Positions 52,384 through 61,307 of a stretch of DNA of 64,000 nucleotides are shown one piece after another; the stretch's first letter is position 1; each line of letters begins with the position of its first letter. Source of the DNA: Halosolutus amylolyticus (GTDB lineage: Archaea; Halobacteriota; Halobacteria; Halobacteriales; Natrialbaceae); assembly GCF_023566055.1 (NCBI RefSeq), contig NZ_JALIQP010000002.1, forward strand, positions 186,001 to 250,000. The letters are read 5' to 3'. A program made the position numbers and the translations under genes. The notes under the pieces were generated by a model, which saw only the letters and a list, made by a program, of their open reading frames with translations, had not been told where the DNA came from and searched no databases.

Positions 52384-55300
52384 TTACTCGTCTCCGGCCC
52401 CCTGTTCGGGTGGTTCTTCGGGCGGCTCGGCAGGTGTATCGTCAGGTGGCTCTTCTGGCGGCTCACCAGGTGTATCCTCGGGCGGTTCTTCGGGCGGCTC
52501 AGCAGGTGGATCGGCTGGCGGCTCGGGTTCCGGTTCGTCCGGCGGCTCGGGTTCCGGTTCGTCCGGCGGCTCGGGCTCTGGCTCCTCCGGCGGCTCTGGT
52601 TCCGGTTCGTCCGGTTCGGAACCGGTCACCGTAACCGTCACCGAGTCCGAATCGTCGGCCGTCCGGACGGTGATGGTCAGGTCGCCGACGTCAGCGTCGG
52701 CGGTCGGATACGTGAACGAGACCGACTCGGACTCGCCGCCCGCGAGCGACGAAATCGATCGGCTGTCGACGCCCTGCTGAGCGCCGACGTCCAGTTCGAC
52801 GGTCGCGTCCCCGGACTCGTCACCCTCGTTTTCGATCGTCGCGGTGATCGGAAGCGTCTCGCCGGCTTCCACCTGGGCTGGCACGTCGACGCTCGGCACC
52901 GCGAACGACGCCGGTTCGTCCGGTTCCTCGAGGAGGACGTCGACAGACGCCTCGTCGTCCTCGCTCCGGACGGTGACCTGGACCTCGCCCGCGTCGTCGG
53001 GGTCGGTCTCGTGCGACAGGGTGACGGTACCACTCTCTCCGCCCGGGACTTCGATCGATTCCGCGGCGACGGCCTGCTGCGCCCCGACGTCGAGTGCAAT
53101 CTCTTGCGTCGCCGTCTCCTCTCCCACGTTCTCGAGTTCGGCCGTCGCCTCGAGCGTCTCACCCGCGACGATCGCGTCCGGCGCGTCGAGACCCGTGATC
53201 TGCACTTCCGCCGCTTCGAGATCGAGGGTGTACTCGATCGTCTCGGCGGCGAGTTTGTCGTCGGTTTCCGCATCGCGAACGCGAACCGTTACGGTGGCGT
53301 CGTCCTCGAGCACCGGGTCGAGTTCGAGTTCGTGGGCTTCGATCGTCGTCTCCGCGTCGAAGTCCTCGCTCTCGCTCGTCTCACCGACGTACTGCGTTTC
53401 GAGGAAGAACTCGACGTTCGCCGTCACCCCGTCGACGAGCAGGGTTTCGCCGTCTCCTTCCTGGTCGCTGACGGCCAGTTCCGCGGCTGGACGGGGTGCG
53501 TACTCGCTCGCGCGATCGGTCTCCGCCCGCAGCGTTTCATCGTAGAGGTAGTGTTCGAGATCGACTTCCCAGACCAGGCGCTCGTCGTCCGATTCGGGCG
53601 TCCACTCGACCGTGAACGAGTGGGTTCCGGGCTCGAGTGCCGGCGGTTCCTCGTCGGTCGTCCCCGCGACGAACGCACCGCCGTGTAGTTCGAGGTCGTT
53701 CGGGTTCTCGTACGCGAAGGTGACGTCGTGACTGTCCCGGCCGCCGCTCACGTCGTCGACCGCGATCGTCGGCTGCTCGGGTCGGCGCTCGTCGACGCAG
53801 TCGTGGGGGTTGGGCTCGCGGGTCTCGTCCTCCCTGAACCAGTTGTAGATGACCGATCCGATCGTCGTCCCGAACCCGTCGTCGGCCAGTTCGACGACGG
53901 CTTCCGATCCGGACGCGTCGACGATCCGGTTCTCCTCGCCGACCTCGAAGCGGATCGTCCCGGAAAACGGATCGATCTGGTCGCCGATCGTGAGCCCCGG
54001 ATGGTCGTTTCCGACCCCCGCGGTGTCGACGAACAGCGTCTCGACGGTGAGGTCGTCGCCCGCCTCGAACGTGCCGACGGCCTCGGCCCGCGTGCAGTCG
54101 GGGAAGCCGATCGCGACCTCGTCGTCCTCGGTCCCGATCACTGTGACCGTCCGCTGGGCCCTGTCGCCGTCGCTCTCGACGTAGACGGGAAACTCCTGCG
54201 TTCTCGGGACGATCGCCGTCTCGAACCCGAGGTCGATCGTCTCGCGCTCGCCGCCCGCGAGTTCGACGTCCGTGACGTCGACGAGGTCGGGATCGTGACC
54301 GACGATGAACTCGATGCGATCCGCGACCGTCGTTTCGCCGGGATTCTCGACCGCGGCGGTGACTTCGAGCACGTCGCCCGTGGCGACCGGATCGTTCGTG
54401 TCGAGGATGGAAACCAGCAGCGGGGGCTCGTCGACGTAGACGAAGACGGATCGCTCGTCCGCGTCGGCCTGGCTCTCGACACGGGCCGGGAATCGCTGCG
54501 ACCGCTCGACGATCGCCGTCTCGTACCCCATCGTCAGGACCCGGGACTCGCCCGGCGGGAGGGTCACCAGTTCCGCGTCGACCACGTCCGGATCGTGGCC
54601 GACGACGAGTTGCACCTCCCGTCCCAGGGTGGAGTCGTGCTCGTTCGTGACCTCGACGACCACGTCGAGGGGGTCGCCCGTCTCGACAGGGGAATTGGTT
54701 TCGAGGATCTCGACGCCCAGTCCGATGTCCGCCGTGCCGATCACTTCGACCGTGACCTCGTCGGACGCGTCCTCGGTCTCGACGCGGGCCGGGAACGTCT
54801 GCGTTCGCCTGACGAGCGCGGTCTCGAACTCGAGATCGACCGTCGCGGTCTCGCCGCCGTCGACCGTCACCGACTCGCTGTCGACCAGTTCGGGATCGTG
54901 GCCGACGATCAGGTCGATCTCGCGCGTGAGTTCGGTCGCGCCGCGGTTTTCGAGTTCGGCCGTCACGTCGAGCGTTTCGCCCGTGTCGACGGGATCGTTC
55001 GTCTCCAGGATCGTCAGGTCGAAGTCCGGGTCGGGATCGTCGACGATCTCGTCGATCATCCAGGGACGCTCCGACGTCCTGGTTCCGTCGGTACCGAGCA
55101 CCCACGTGACGATCGGACAGCCGTAACAGGGTCGCTCGAGTTCCAGCGACGCCGTGTCCTCGCTCCCGCTGACGTCGCTCTCGCCGAGGATGACGTCCGC
55201 GTGGCCGAGCCACCAGACGACCCGATCGAGTTCCCCGTCCGGAAAGGCCACGTCCAGCGAGAGGTCGATCGACTCGCCGCGGACGAATTCGATCGATTCG

Positions 55301-56055
55301 TCGGCCGGATCGGTCTCCTCGATGACGGGTGCCCCGATCCCGTCGTCCGTGACGGTTGTCGTCCACGAGGCCCGGCGAACGTCGTCCTCGCCGACGACGG
55401 CCGCGGCGACCTCGCGGGTACCGGGCGACTCGAACGTCGTCTGCCAGTGGTCCGCGCCCCGGTGGCCGTAATACGCGGCGTCCCAGGGCCCCATCGATTG
55501 GCCCGCGAACTCCCCGTCGACGAACCACCGCGTTCGCCCGCCGTACTCCCCCAGCAGGTCGGACTCGACCTCGAAATGGACCGTGGTCCCGGGCTGTACC
55601 GCGAACTCCGGGTCGGGCGCCGTCTGCGCCGGATCCAGCGCCTCGATCGCAAGCACGTCGACGCGCTCCTCGACCGCGTCGGATTCGGTCTCGAACCGCA
55701 CCGTGATGGTCCCGTCCGATTCGACGGGAGCGGTTCGATAGCTGAAGAGATCGAGCGTCTTCGTCTCTCCGGGCTCGACGGTCGTCCTGACGGTCACGTA
55801 CCGATCGCCGTCGAAGTAGCTCTCGATGTCGGGTCTCACCGACCTGTCGCCGGTGTTCGCTACCTCGAGGGCTACCTCGAGTAGCGACCCCCCTTCGACG
55901 GGTGCGTTCGTCTCCGCGATCCGCAACTCCACGTCTTCGACGGCGACGAGTGCACCGTACGCCCGGTCTCTGACACGGTTTCTGATCGCCGATACGCCCC
56001 CGGTGATCGTTGCCGGCAGTGCCCCCCAGCCGGCGAGGAACCGCCGCCTCCGCAT
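52384..56055 (-). CDS. Large Tat-exported CARDB-repeat surface protein with Pro/Glu tail
   Basis: 1223 residues. Start at the ATG at 56055 (MRRRRFLAGWGALPATITGG), a Tat signal without a lipobox. About a dozen Ig-like CARDB/adhesion-type modules follow. Three adjacent ones near residues 330-640 are clear repeats, each with ETNDPVxTGxxLxV ... VGHDPxLVD ... TFPARVE. The last ~75 residues are tandem PEPEPPDE/EEPPE units and end in QGAGDE with no membrane helix or PGF-CTERM. An acidic Pro-rich tail of this kind suggests passage through, or adhesion to, the S-layer. Function unknown; it interrupts the sugar island. Confidence 0.75.
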   Translation of the reverse strand: MRRRRFLAGWGALPATITGGVSAIRNRVRDRAYGALVAVEDVELRIAETNAPVEGGSLLEVALEVANTGDRSVRPDIESYFDGDRYVTVRTTVEPGETKTLDLFSYRTAPVESDGTITVRFETESDAVEERVDVLAIEALDPAQTAPDPEFAVQPGTTVHFEVESDLLGEYGGRTRWFVDGEFAGQSMGPWDAAYYGHRGADHWQTTFESPGTREVAAAVVGEDDVRRASWTTTVTDDGIGAPVIEETDPADESIEFVRGESIDLSLDVAFPDGELDRVVWWLGHADVILGESDVSGSEDTASLELERPCYGCPIVTWVLGTDGTRTSERPWMIDEIVDDPDPDFDLTILETNDPVDTGETLDVTAELENRGATELTREIDLIVGHDPELVDSESVTVDGGETATVDLEFETALVRRTQTFPARVETEDASDEVTVEVIGTADIGLGVEILETNSPVETGDPLDVVVEVTNEHDSTLGREVQLVVGHDPDVVDAELVTLPPGESRVLTMGYETAIVERSQRFPARVESQADADERSVFVYVDEPPLLVSILDTNDPVATGDVLEVTAAVENPGETTVADRIEFIVGHDPDLVDVTDVELAGGERETIDLGFETAIVPRTQEFPVYVESDGDRAQRTVTVIGTEDDEVAIGFPDCTRAEAVGTFEAGDDLTVETLFVDTAGVGNDHPGLTIGDQIDPFSGTIRFEVGEENRIVDASGSEAVVELADDGFGTTIGSVIYNWFREDETREPNPHDCVDERRPEQPTIAVDDVSGGRDSHDVTFAYENPNDLELHGGAFVAGTTDEEPPALEPGTHSFTVEWTPESDDERLVWEVDLEHYLYDETLRAETDRASEYAPRPAAELAVSDQEGDGETLLVDGVTANVEFFLETQYVGETSESEDFDAETTIEAHELELDPVLEDDATVTVRVRDAETDDKLAAETIEYTLDLEAAEVQITGLDAPDAIVAGETLEATAELENVGEETATQEIALDVGAQQAVAAESIEVPGGESGTVTLSHETDPDDAGEVQVTVRSEDDEASVDVLLEEPDEPASFAVPSVDVPAQVEAGETLPITATIENEGDESGDATVELDVGAQQGVDSRSISSLAGGESESVSFTYPTADADVGDLTITVRTADDSDSVTVTVTGSEPDEPEPEPPEEPEPEPPDEPEPEPPDEPEPEPPADPPAEPPEEPPEDTPGEPPEEPPDDTPAEPPEEPPEQGAGDE
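52410..52620. repeat. In-gene tandem repeats coding Pro/Glu tail
   Basis: Units related to GGCGGCTCGGGTTCCGGTTC (24 bp) and a diverged GGCGGCTC-containing set repeat along this stretch of the surface-protein gene, coding PEPEPPDE and PPEEPPEDTP blocks. Length variation would stay in frame. Confidence 0.75.
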
Positions 56056-56531
56056 GAGATACTGTACCACGACGAGTCCATAATACCGTTGTCACGATTG
56101 CGGTGACTGTCGAATTCGTCGACAAGTCGACGGATTCGGCCGCGACGCGTGGGGTCGAGATTTTTACCGCCGGTCGACGACCGATATTCAAGAATTTTAC
56201 TACACTCGGTAAAAATCGTTTGCATGAACTGGCAGGCCGTCGAGACGACGGCGGTCGAGGCCGATCCGATCGAGACGCCCACTTCAGGTTCGCCGTTCAC
56301 CCGAAGAGAAGCGCGAATCACGATCGCGCTTCCGATCGGTCCTCTCACCGACCAGTACGGGCGTATCGGGTGCGTACTCGGTACAGTTCTCCGGGGGACC
56401 GGGCAGGCACGGCCGCGGATCGTGGGCCCGATCGGGCCAGGTCGAATAGTTATCGACGGTGTCCCTCCGCTGTTCAAATATTTACTACGGATAGGGTAAA
56501 TCTTTTAGCCCGTGCCCCCGTTGGTCGGGAC
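56056..56531. promoter_or_regulatory. Upstream region of glucose dehydrogenase with two TTTACTAC boxes
   Basis: 476 bases. TTTACTACACTCGGTAAA (56196-56213) and TTTACTACGGATAGGGTAAA (56481-56500) share TTTACTAC and a GGTAAA right half, resembling TrmB sites with an altered right arm. The second, with TATA-like ATATTTAC, is 32-49 bases from the gdh ATG. An ATG at 56224, 26 bases past the first box, opens a 91-codon frame of unclear meaning. Confidence 0.5.
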
Positions 56532-57599
56532 ATGAAAGCGATCGCAGTCGAGCCCGGGGCCGGCGAACCCGCCATCGTCGAGCGGCCCCGACCCGAACCC
56601 GCGGCCGGCGAGGCCCTCGTCCGGACCCTTCGCGTCGGCGTCGACGGGACGGACCACGAGGTCATCGCGGGCCACCACGGCGAAGTTCCCGCGGGTGACG
56701 ATCGGCTGGTCCTCGGCCACGAGGCCGTCGGCGTCGTCGAAGACGCGAACGGCACCGACCTCGAGGAAGGCCAGTACGTCGTCCCCACGGTCCGTCGCCG
56801 ACCAGAGGGCACGAACGAGTACTTCGACCGCGGCGAACCCGACATGGCCCCCGAGGGGAAGTACGTCGAGCGCGGCATCGTCGGCGCGCACGGTTTCATG
56901 GCGGAGTACTTCACCAGCCCCGCCGAGTACCTCGTCCCGATCCCCGAGGACCTCGCCCCGCTCGGGTTCCTCGTCGAACCGATCAGCATCAGCGAGAAGG
57001 CGATCGAACACGCCGTCGCCTCCCGTTCGGCCTTCGACTGGGAACCCGAATCCGCCATCGTGCTCGGGAACGGCTCGCTCGGTCTCGTCACGCTCGCCAT
57101 GTTCGAGGAGGTGCTCGACATCGACCGGACCTACTGCCTGGGCCGGCGCGATCGGCCCGACCCGTCGATCGACGTCATCGAGGACCTCGGCGCGACGTAC
57201 GTCGACTCGCGGGAGACGCCGGTGCCCGAGATTCCCGACGAGTACGAGGCCGTCGACCTCGTCTACGAGGCGACCGGCTACGCGAAACACGCCGTGGAGA
57301 CTGTCGACGCGCTCGCACCGAACGGCGTCGGCGTCCTGCTGGGCGTCCCCGAACCCTGGGAGTTCGATATCGACGGCGGGAAGTTCCACCGGGAACTGGT
57401 ACTGCACAACAAGGCCCTCCTGGGGACGGTGAACTCCCACCGCGGCCACTTCGAGTCCGCCGTCGACACCCTCGCACAGTTGCCCGAGCGGTTCACGGAC
57501 GACCTCGTCACCGGCGTCTACGGCCTCGACGAGTTCCACCGCGCCTTCACGGAGGACGACGACGTCATCAAGACCGCCGTCGAGTTCGCCGCGATCTAA
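56532..57599 (+). CDS. gdh: Glucose 1-dehydrogenase, haloarchaeal zinc type
   Basis: 355 residues, start ATG 56532. Oxidises glucose to gluconolactone with NAD(P), first step of the modified Entner-Doudoroff pathway. The catalytic zinc ligands fit the Haloferax enzyme: Asp38 (in place of the usual Cys), His63 and Glu64 in LVLGHEAVG. The Rossmann motif is LGNGSLGLVTL. The structural zinc loop is short. Length (355 vs about 357) agrees. It is followed 92 bases later by dehydratase 2, giving two consecutive pathway steps. Confidence 0.92.
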   Translation: MKAIAVEPGAGEPAIVERPRPEPAAGEALVRTLRVGVDGTDHEVIAGHHGEVPAGDDRLVLGHEAVGVVEDANGTDLEEGQYVVPTVRRRPEGTNEYFDRGEPDMAPEGKYVERGIVGAHGFMAEYFTSPAEYLVPIPEDLAPLGFLVEPISISEKAIEHAVASRSAFDWEPESAIVLGNGSLGLVTLAMFEEVLDIDRTYCLGRRDRPDPSIDVIEDLGATYVDSRETPVPEIPDEYEAVDLVYEATGYAKHAVETVDALAPNGVGVLLGVPEPWEFDIDGGKFHRELVLHNKALLGTVNSHRGHFESAVDTLAQLPERFTDDLVTGVYGLDEFHRAFTEDDDVIKTAVEFAAI

Positions 57600-57663
57600 T
57601 CGCTCGAACCGCCGTCGCCGACTCGGCCCGCGGCCCGTGACACGCTGACGAGATAGAAACTAT

Positions 57664-57679
57664 TACTTTCTCCCGAGTG
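57664..57679 (+). promoter_or_regulatory. TrmB-type box before dehydratase 2
   Basis: TACT-TTCTCCC-GAGTG, 28 bases before the ATG at 57692, overlapping TATA-like ACTATTAC. It is the closest of the three boxes to the published TACT-N7-8-GAGTA consensus as I recall it. Confidence 0.62.
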
Positions 57680-57691
57680 AATATCTATGAC

Positions 57692-58930
57692 ATGGGAGTC
57701 GATTACACACGGTTACACGATCCGAACGCCGAGTACACGATGCGGGACCTCTCGGCGGAGACGATGCAGGTGACCCGGGAACGCGGCGGCGATCGGGACG
57801 TCGAGATCACGGACGTCCAGACGACGATGGTCGACGGTAACTTCCCCTGGACCCTCGTACGCATTTATACGGACGCCGGCATCGTCGGCACCGGCGAGGC
57901 CTACTGGGGCGCGGGCGCGCCCGAACTGATCGAGCGTATGACGCCCTTCCTGCAGGGCGAGAACCCCCTCGACATCGACCGGCTAACCGAGCACCTCGTC
58001 CAGAAGATGTCCGGTGAGGGCTCGATCGGCGGCGTCACCGTCACTGCGATCTCCGGCATCGAGGTCGCCCTCCACGACCTCGCCGGCAAGATCCTCGAGG
58101 TTCCCGCCTACCAGTTGCTCGGGGGCAAGTACCGCGACGAGGTCCGCGTCTACTGTGACTGCCACACCGAGGAAGAGGCGGATCCGATCGCCTGCGCCGA
58201 CGAGGCCGAACGCGTCGTCGAGGACCTCGGCTACGACGCCCTGAAGTTCGACCTCGACGTCCCCTCGGGTCACGAGAAGGATCGCGCCAACCGCCACCTG
58301 CGCGACCCCGAGATCGAACACAAGGCCTCGATCGTCGAGGCGGTTACCGAGCGCGTCGGCTCGCGGGCCGACGTTGCCTTCGACTGCCACTGGACGTTCT
58401 CGGGCGGTAGCGCGAAGCGACTCGCCGAGCGCCTCGAAGCGTACGACGTCTGGTGGCTCGAGGACCCCGTTCCGCCGGAGAACCACGACGTCCAGCGCGA
58501 GGTAACCCAGTCGACGACGACCCCGATCACCGTCGGCGAGAACGTCTACCGCAAGCACGGTCAGCGCCGCCTGCTCGAGGAACAGGCCGTCGACATCATC
58601 GCGCCGGACATGCCGAAGGTCGGCGGGATGCGCGAGACGCGGAAGATCGCCGACCTCGCGGACATGTACTACGTTCCGGTCGCGATGCACAACGTCGCCT
58701 CGCCCGTCGCGACGATGGGCAGCGTCCACGTCGGCGCGGCGATTCCCAACTCGCTCGCGGTGGAGTACCACTCCTACGAACTCGGCTGGTGGGAGGACCT
58801 CGTCGAGGAGGATGTCATCGAAAACGGATACATCGAGGTGCCCGAAAAGCCCGGCCTCGGCGTCACGCTCGACATGGACGCCGTCGCGGAGCACATGGTC
58901 GACGGGGAAGACCTCTTCGACGAGGCGTAG
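57692..58930 (+). CDS. gnaD: Gluconate/xylonate-type sugar acid dehydratase 2
   Basis: 412 residues. The start at 57692 gives exactly the N-terminus (MGVDYTRLHDPNAEY) and length of the paralog at 39931; a GTG five codons upstream is an alternative. All active-site blocks of the first copy are kept. I count 33 differences, only three of them in the first 135 residues. Being next to gdh it is the better gluconate dehydratase candidate. It converts gluconate to 2-keto-3-deoxygluconate. Confidence 0.87.
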   Translation: MGVDYTRLHDPNAEYTMRDLSAETMQVTRERGGDRDVEITDVQTTMVDGNFPWTLVRIYTDAGIVGTGEAYWGAGAPELIERMTPFLQGENPLDIDRLTEHLVQKMSGEGSIGGVTVTAISGIEVALHDLAGKILEVPAYQLLGGKYRDEVRVYCDCHTEEEADPIACADEAERVVEDLGYDALKFDLDVPSGHEKDRANRHLRDPEIEHKASIVEAVTERVGSRADVAFDCHWTFSGGSAKRLAERLEAYDVWWLEDPVPPENHDVQREVTQSTTTPITVGENVYRKHGQRRLLEEQAVDIIAPDMPKVGGMRETRKIADLADMYYVPVAMHNVASPVATMGSVHVGAAIPNSLAVEYHSYELGWWEDLVEEDVIENGYIEVPEKPGLGVTLDMDAVAEHMVDGEDLFDEA

Positions 58931-59085
58931 AACGCCGGTCTACGGCGGCTACGGTCACCGCCGCATCCCGTCTACTTCGGGAAACCACCGAACCGGAACT
59001 CCGTTTCGTCGGGGTCGGGACGGACGTCGGCGGCGAACGGCGTGTCGGTGAATGTTTTATCCCGCTCGTCGGGGTTGAATCCCGC

Positions 59086-60186
59086 GTGACGCCAGACAGA
59101 CTCACTCGACGGGGCGTGCTGACCGCGGCGGGCGCGGCGTTCACGGCGACGGTCGTCGGTGGCTCCGCAACCGCCGATGCCGATCGCGGCGGACGTCTCG
59201 GGGCCGCTGCAAGAGCGTTTCAGGAGGACGATACCGACGACTACGCGAGCGTCTATCGAGAGACGATCGACGACGTCGTGCTCGTCAACGTGTTCGGCGA
59301 GGGGCCGGAGGGGCCCGGCGGACTCGGGTCCGGGTTCGTCACCGACGACGGGTACGTCGTGACCAACGACCACGTCGTCGCCGGTGCGAGCGAGGTCGAA
59401 CTCCAGTTCCGCGACGAGCAGTGGCGAACGGCGTCGGTAGTCGGGACGGACGTCCACAGCGACCTCGCCGTCCTGGCGGTCGACGACCTCCCGGACGGAC
59501 CCGACGGGCTCTCGTTTACCGACGCAGACCCGGTGATCGGGCAGGAGGTGCTCGCGCTCGGCAACCCGCTCGGATTCGACGCGTCGATCTCGCAGGGGAT
59601 CGTCAGCGGGATCGATCGATCGCTCCCGAGTCCGACCGGGTTCGCGATCCCGGCGGCCATCCAGACCGACGCGCCGGTCAACCCCGGCAACAGCGGCGGC
59701 CCGCTCGTGACCCTCGACGGGGACGTCCTCGGGGTCGTCTTCGCGGGCGCGGGCCAGACGATCGGCTTCGCGATCTCGGCCGCGCTTGCCGATCGGGTCG
59801 TCCCGGCGCTCGTCGACGACGGCGAGTACGAACACGCCTACATGGGCGTCGGGGTGCTCCCGGTCGGGCCGCTGATCGCCGAGGCGAACGACCTCGACGA
59901 GCCGCAGGGAGTCCTCGTCATCGAAACGGATCCTGACGGGCCGGCGGACGGCGTCCTCGAACCCGCCGACGAGACGGCGGAGGTCGATGGTACCCCGGTT
60001 CCCGTCGGCGGCGACGTGATCGTCGCGATCGGCGGCGAGGAGATTCCGAACCAGGATCGGCTGTCCTCGGTGCTCGCGCTGGAGACGTCGCCGGGCGACG
60101 CGATCGACGTCGACGTCGTCAGGGACGGGGAGCGCCAATCGGTCGAGTTGACGCTCGCCCCGCGGCCGGACGAAGAGTCCCCCTGA
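59086..60186 (+). CDS. Tat-exported HtrA/DegP-type serine protease
   Basis: 366 residues with a GTG start at 59086, the only start that gives a full Tat signal (RLTRRGVLTAAGAAF). TATA-like TGTTTTATC 30 bases upstream predicts a leaderless mRNA. The trypsin-like triad is His96 (TNDHVV), Asp126 (HSDLAVL) and Ser203 (GNSGGPL). A PDZ domain (about 265-355) follows with VIVAIGGEEIPNQDRL. No lipobox. Extracellular quality-control protease by family. Confidence 0.9.
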   Translation: MTPDRLTRRGVLTAAGAAFTATVVGGSATADADRGGRLGAAARAFQEDDTDDYASVYRETIDDVVLVNVFGEGPEGPGGLGSGFVTDDGYVVTNDHVVAGASEVELQFRDEQWRTASVVGTDVHSDLAVLAVDDLPDGPDGLSFTDADPVIGQEVLALGNPLGFDASISQGIVSGIDRSLPSPTGFAIPAAIQTDAPVNPGNSGGPLVTLDGDVLGVVFAGAGQTIGFAISAALADRVVPALVDDGEYEHAYMGVGVLPVGPLIAEANDLDEPQGVLVIETDPDGPADGVLEPADETAEVDGTPVPVGGDVIVAIGGEEIPNQDRLSSVLALETSPGDAIDVDVVRDGERQSVELTLAPRPDEESP

Positions 60187-60317
60187 CGAACGCGAGGGGA
60201 GACGAATCACACCGACCCGCGACACGGATCGATCTCACACCCGCCACTGAACCGCACGACCCGCACGACCGCGTCGCGTTCGACGAGGAATCCGTGGTGC
60301 CGGCGATCGGCGGCGGG

Positions 60318-60521
60318 CTACTCCGGTCGTTCGAGGTCCTCCTCGGCGTCCTCCAGATCCTCGATCTCCTCGTCCTCGCGCGGGGCGTTCTGCGTTCCGA
60401 GATCGTCGTCGCCGTCGTCGACCTGGTCGGGATCCTGGTCGACGCGTTCGAGTTCCTCCTCGATCTCGGCGTCTCGTTCCGCCTCGTACTCGTCAGCCCT
60501 GTCGGTATCGTCTTCTGCCAT
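60318..60521 (-). CDS. Small acidic protein, unknown
   Basis: 67 residues from the ATG at 60521. More than a third are Asp/Glu, with no hydrophobic core, so it is probably disordered or helical. Sequence runs such as EAERDAEIEEELERV could form a short coiled coil. No family recognised. It is convergent with the protease gene, and divergent from secE. Confidence 0.55.
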   Translation of the reverse strand: MAEDDTDRADEYEAERDAEIEEELERVDQDPDQVDDGDDDLGTQNAPREDEEIEDLEDAEEDLERPE

Positions 60522-60683
60522 GACGTCTGGGGTTCGGGATCGATCGGTTTGGACGCCGGGCCGTCGAGTGCAACGTCGGCCGCCCACGCGGGTGCGATCG
60601 GGGTTCCCGATCGATCGACTGCGAGTGACCGTCCGGAAGACACGAAAGACAGATAAAAGACGCCCCGCTGTGAATAGACAGAT

Positions 60684-60860
60684 ATGGACGTTCCGTACGA
60701 CCTCACCTCGTACGTTCGGGTGTTGAAAATGGCGACGACACCCACGACCGAGGAGTTCCTTCAGGTATCGAAAATCGCCGGTGCAGGGATCGTCCTCGTC
60801 GGCCTCATCGGCTTCCTCATCGGTGCCGTCATGCTGTATCTCCCCGGTGGTGGCGTGTAA
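60684..60860 (+). CDS. secE: SecE/Sec61-gamma preprotein translocase subunit
   Basis: 58 residues ([18 protein letters not shown]...). The amphipathic helix with [16 protein letters not shown] leads into one membrane helix ([18 protein letters not shown]). This is the typical archaeal SecE size and layout. The stop overlaps the next start (TAATG), so it is co-translated with the Spt5/NusG gene, the conserved archaeal arrangement. The usual upstream ftsZ is absent here. Confidence 0.93.
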   Translation: MDVPYDLTSYVRVLKMATTPTTEEFLQVSKIAGAGIVLVGLIGFLIGAVMLYLPGGGV

Positions 60861-61297
60861 TGGGCATCTTCGCTGTGAAGACGACGGCGAGTCAGGAGCG
60901 GACCGTCGCCGACATGATCATCAACCGCGAGGAGAGCGAGATCCACGCCGCGCTCGCGCCGGACTCGCTGACCTCGTACGTGATGGTCGAGGCCGACGGC
61001 GACGCGGTCTTAGAGCGCGTGCTGGAGGACATCCCCCACGCCCGGAGCATCGTCCCCGGAAAGTCGGACATCTCGGAGGTCGAGCACTTCCTCTCACCGA
61101 AACCGGACGTCGAGGGGATCGCCGAGGGCGACATCGTCGAACTCATCGCCGGCCCGTTCAAGGGTGAGAAGGCACAGGTCCAGCGCATCGACGAGGGCAA
61201 AGACCAGGTGACGGTCGAACTGTACGAGGCGACGGTCCCGATCCCCGTGACGGTTCGCGGTGACCAGATTCGCGTGCTGGACAGTGACGAGCGCTAA
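60860..61297 (+). CDS. spt5: Transcription elongation factor Spt5 (NusG)
   Basis: 145 residues. The NGN domain (1-85: [20 protein letters not shown]) binds the RNA polymerase clamp. The KOW domain (about 88-143) has [19 protein letters not shown]. Full length for archaeal Spt5. Its ATG shares the A of the secE stop codon. A perfect hairpin covers its stop codon. Confidence 0.95.
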   Translation: MGIFAVKTTASQERTVADMIINREESEIHAALAPDSLTSYVMVEADGDAVLERVLEDIPHARSIVPGKSDISEVEHFLSPKPDVEGIAEGDIVELIAGPFKGEKAQVQRIDEGKDQVTVELYEATVPIPVTVRGDQIRVLDSDER

Positions 61298-61307
61298 CGC
61301 GCTCGTC
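61286..61307 (+). terminator. Hairpin over the spt5 stop codon, second hairpin after
   Basis: GACGAGCG (61286-61293) pairs with CGCTCGTC (61300-61307) around the TAA. A second perfect stem TCAGCGCG/CGCGCTGA lies at 61314-61336. Neither is followed by a strong T-run, so RNA 3'-end stabilisation is as likely as termination. Confidence 0.4.
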
